Origin: Mayamaea pseudoterrestris
Lineage: Eukaryota; Bacillariophyta; Bacillariophyceae; Sellaphorales; Sellaphoraceae
Reading direction: 5' to 3'
DNA: 64,000 nt
Assembly: GCA_027923505.1 (NCBI GenBank)
Contig: BROI01000021.1
Span: 434,001-498,000, forward strand
Below, piece after piece: positions 62,169-64,000 of the stretch. Below the pieces are notes generated by a model. That model was not told the DNA's origin, made no database searches, and saw nothing but the letters and a program-made list of their open reading frames with translations. Position 1 is the first letter of the stretch. Each line of letters opens with the position of its first letter. The position numbers were made by a program, and so were the translations under genes.

Positions 62169-63536
62169 ATGAAGCAACTTTTGGATTGTAGCGGGCACTA
62201 TCTTATTGGAGGCTGGGGCGACAGAGCATTTGTAGGATGTTTAGGTACCTCTCAGATTTATGAGCTCGAGCGATCACCCCTTCCTCCCATGAATCATGAC
62301 ACCTCTGGAGCCCCAGCTGCAGCCACCGACGACGAAGTAAACGCGCGAGAACAAGAAATTCAGGCAGTCGCTGTTTGCAATATTAACAATGGCCCAATCT
62401 GGTGCGCAGTGGCAAGGCATGACAAGAGTCTATCGCTCTACTGCGTTGAGAAGTCTATACAAGACGAAACGTCGGAACGACTCAATCAATCATCAATTGT
62501 CGTCCAGCCTTGCACCACTTACAAGACCACTAAACGAGTTACGAGTCTCTGCTTTGCTTCCATACCCGACGAGAACGATATCGCAAATGACTTGACAGTT
62601 GTTATTGCAGCCGATCTAGCTGGAGATGCTGTAGCCTTTGCGTTGGAACGTGAGGCACAACCATGCGACGGTGCGGGAATCACTCATGATACTGAGGAAG
62701 AATCTGTCGAAGATGCTCGGTTTCGCCGCTTACTACTAGGTCATACGGCAACCATGCTGACTTGCGTCCGTGTCGTTGGAGACGGCGCTCAGCAGCGCAT
62801 CCTAACGGCGGATCGCGATGAAAAAATTCGAGTGTCCTCCTTTCCCAACACGCACATTATTGAAGGCTTTTTGCTTGGCCACGAGGCGTTTGTTTCATGT
62901 CTCGACGTTGCGCGGGAAGACCATGTCACACGATGCGTTTCGTGCAGTGGTGACGGGACGGTGCGGATGTGGGACTATCTAACGCATTCACAGTTGGGAC
63001 AGTTCACCTTGGTGGGCGATGACGGGACGAGCGACGGAGTCTTACCGACACGGGTAGCGATGAACACGAGAGGAAGTACTGCAATTGTCTGTACTGATGA
63101 TCAAGACTTTGCGCAAGTGCTACATTGGAAGGCAGACAACACGGGCTTTGGCCTGCTTATCAATACTATTCATGTCGGAACGACATTGGCCGCACTCTGG
63201 ATTGACAATGAATTCTTCGTGGCAATGTCTAAAGCTCCGCAATGTTTGCAAGTGTTTAGTGTTTCAAGTGACGATGAAGCGAACCACGTTCGAGCTGTTG
63301 ACGGGAGGTTTCCATTCATCGACGCCATGAACAAGTATGCCACAAGCGAAAATCTGGCATTGCCTGCGAGTGTTCTAGAACGCGACGACTTCGGTGTTCT
63401 CAAGATGCAGAAGCAAGAGGAGAAGCGGATCAGTAACACTGACCGAGCCTGGAATGACGCTGGTAGAATTGAGACGGCCAAGGCACGCGACAAGCGTTAC
63501 AAGAAGCGAAAGATTGAGCAAGCTCATGCTCATTAA
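62169..63536 (+). CDS. TRM82: tRNA (guanine-N7) methyltransferase non-catalytic subunit, TRM82/WDR4
   Basis: WD-repeat partner of Trm8/METTL1, which methylates G46 of tRNA. 455 residues, one exon. Repeats are spread over residues ~1-350. The family signature is ILTADRDEKIRVSSFPNTH (~213-231) followed by IEGFLLGHEAFVSCLDVA and CVSCSGDGTVRMWDYLT. The region before it, VTSLCFASI and TVVIAADLAGDAVAFAL, forms earlier blades. The C-terminal ~45 residues are charged and basic (KRYKKRKIEQ). The catalytic partner is not in this window. It is convergent with the cyclophilin gene, 46 bp between stops. Confidence 0.93.
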   Translation: MKQLLDCSGHYLIGGWGDRAFVGCLGTSQIYELERSPLPPMNHDTSGAPAAATDDEVNAREQEIQAVAVCNINNGPIWCAVARHDKSLSLYCVEKSIQDETSERLNQSSIVVQPCTTYKTTKRVTSLCFASIPDENDIANDLTVVIAADLAGDAVAFALEREAQPCDGAGITHDTEEESVEDARFRRLLLGHTATMLTCVRVVGDGAQQRILTADRDEKIRVSSFPNTHIIEGFLLGHEAFVSCLDVAREDHVTRCVSCSGDGTVRMWDYLTHSQLGQFTLVGDDGTSDGVLPTRVAMNTRGSTAIVCTDDQDFAQVLHWKADNTGFGLLINTIHVGTTLAALWIDNEFFVAMSKAPQCLQVFSVSSDDEANHVRAVDGRFPFIDAMNKYATSENLALPASVLERDDFGVLKMQKQEEKRISNTDRAWNDAGRIETAKARDKRYKKRKIEQAHAH

Positions 63537-63582
63537 ATAGATAGCGATAAACTGCTTCCCTAATATCATTATAGACTACGTT

Positions 63583-64000
63583 TTAAGTGGCGTTAATAAG
63601 TAGGTGCTGAGCTTGCCTTTCCAACAACTGTTGTTCTTCGCTGGATGGAGGTGGTCCGCGAAATGGCCTAGCCTTGTGAATCGTGATGGGCTCGAGTGGT
63701 CGATCCTCTTCATCAGTGGCTACCATTCCCATTCGTTGAATTACTCCCATGCCAGAGTATATTCGTCCGAAAATACTATGTTTGCCATCCAATGAAGGCA
63801 AGGGCTTGAGCGAAACATAAAACTGAGACGTATTTGAATCTTTCTTGCCTGGATTGGCCATGGCGACTACTCCAGCTCCAGTGTGCTTTAAATGGCGCGT
63901 TACTTCATCTTCAAATTCACCCCCGTAGATACCTGATCCTCCTCGTCCAGTAGCAGTAGGATCACCTGTTTGAATGTACTCGCCCCGAGCGATCCTATAG
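63583..64000 (-). CDS. PPIL1-like cyclophilin, C-terminal part
   Basis: Peptidyl-prolyl isomerase of the spliceosome-associated PPIL1 group. The gene runs off the right edge; 138 residues are seen, with no intron in them. Active-site blocks are GEYIQTGDPTATGRGGSGIY, FEDEVTRHLKHTGAGVVAMA, NTSQFYVSLKPLPSLDGKHS and IFGRIYSGMGVIQRMGMVAT. Compared with human PPIL1 the block order is the same (GGDPTGTGRGG, LAMANAGPDTNGSQFF, LDGKHTIFGRV). The catalytic Arg (in FHRI of the family) lies outside the window or just at its edge. A ~25-residue polar C-terminal extension (RPFRGPPPSSEEQQLLERQA) goes beyond the usual end. Confidence 0.9.
   Translation of the reverse strand, partial: YRIARGEYIQTGDPTATGRGGSGIYGGEFEDEVTRHLKHTGAGVVAMANPGKKDSNTSQFYVSLKPLPSLDGKHSIFGRIYSGMGVIQRMGMVATDEEDRPLEPITIHKARPFRGPPPSSEEQQLLERQAQHLLINAT

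Overview
The window is nuclear DNA of a compact eukaryotic genome, most likely a photosynthetic stramenopile and probably a diatom. The reasons are: short canonical GT..AG introns (most 60-105 nt); genes packed on both strands with spacers often under 200 bp; several predicted plastid proteins that begin with a signal peptide followed by an Ala/Ser-Phe junction (the ASAFAP-type motif of red-derived secondary plastids); and the gene mix (tocopherol cyclase, plant-type ALA dehydratase, an ARC5/DRP5B plastid-division dynamin, an HCF107/Mbb1-like plastid RNA protein, a myosin fused to ankyrin and FYVE domains). The species cannot be fixed from the sequence alone. About 33 genes are supported. No rRNA, tRNA, virus-like element or CRISPR array was seen.

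Layout, left to right: a partial choline-transporter-like (CTL) gene; myosin-ankyrin-FYVE; an RNB-domain ribonuclease; a small spliced unknown; a single-pass membrane protein; a zinc alcohol dehydrogenase; a plastid-targeted unknown; a TM9SF nonaspanin; tocopherol cyclase; prenylcysteine oxidase; a TEY-type MAP kinase; a 1395-residue disordered unknown; a helix-hairpin-helix protein; an unknown; an HCF107-like repeat protein; a multi-exon unknown that no single open frame shows; a second CTL gene; IMP-specific 5'-nucleotidase; ethanolamine/choline phosphotransferase; MPP10; a ~1.06 kb terminal-inverted-repeat element carrying two arrays of a 30-bp palindromic repeat; INTS7; a plastid membrane unknown; DRP5B; ZNHIT2; MED7; ALA dehydratase; a rhomboid protease; an RluA-type pseudouridine synthase; a short unknown; AATF/Bfr2; TRM82/WDR4; and the C-terminal part of a PPIL1-like cyclophilin.

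There is no operon logic, but themes recur. Plastid biology: tocopherol synthesis, tetrapyrrole synthesis, plastid RNA metabolism, plastid division and two unknown plastid proteins. Ribosome and RNA biogenesis: MPP10, AATF, TRM82, pseudouridine synthase, ZNHIT2, PPIL1. Transcription machinery: MED7 and INTS7. Membrane lipid and transport: two CTL genes and the phosphotransferase. Many neighbours are divergent with under 200 bp between start codons, so shared promoters are likely; convergent neighbours have as little as 17 bp between stops.

The points most worth a second look are the predicted signal peptide on DRP5B, the palindrome-bearing inverted-repeat element, the altered acidic set in the RNB active site, and the hidden multi-exon gene near 34.8-35.9 kb. 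Gene models were built by eye from frame continuity and splice signals; no alignment or transcript data were available.
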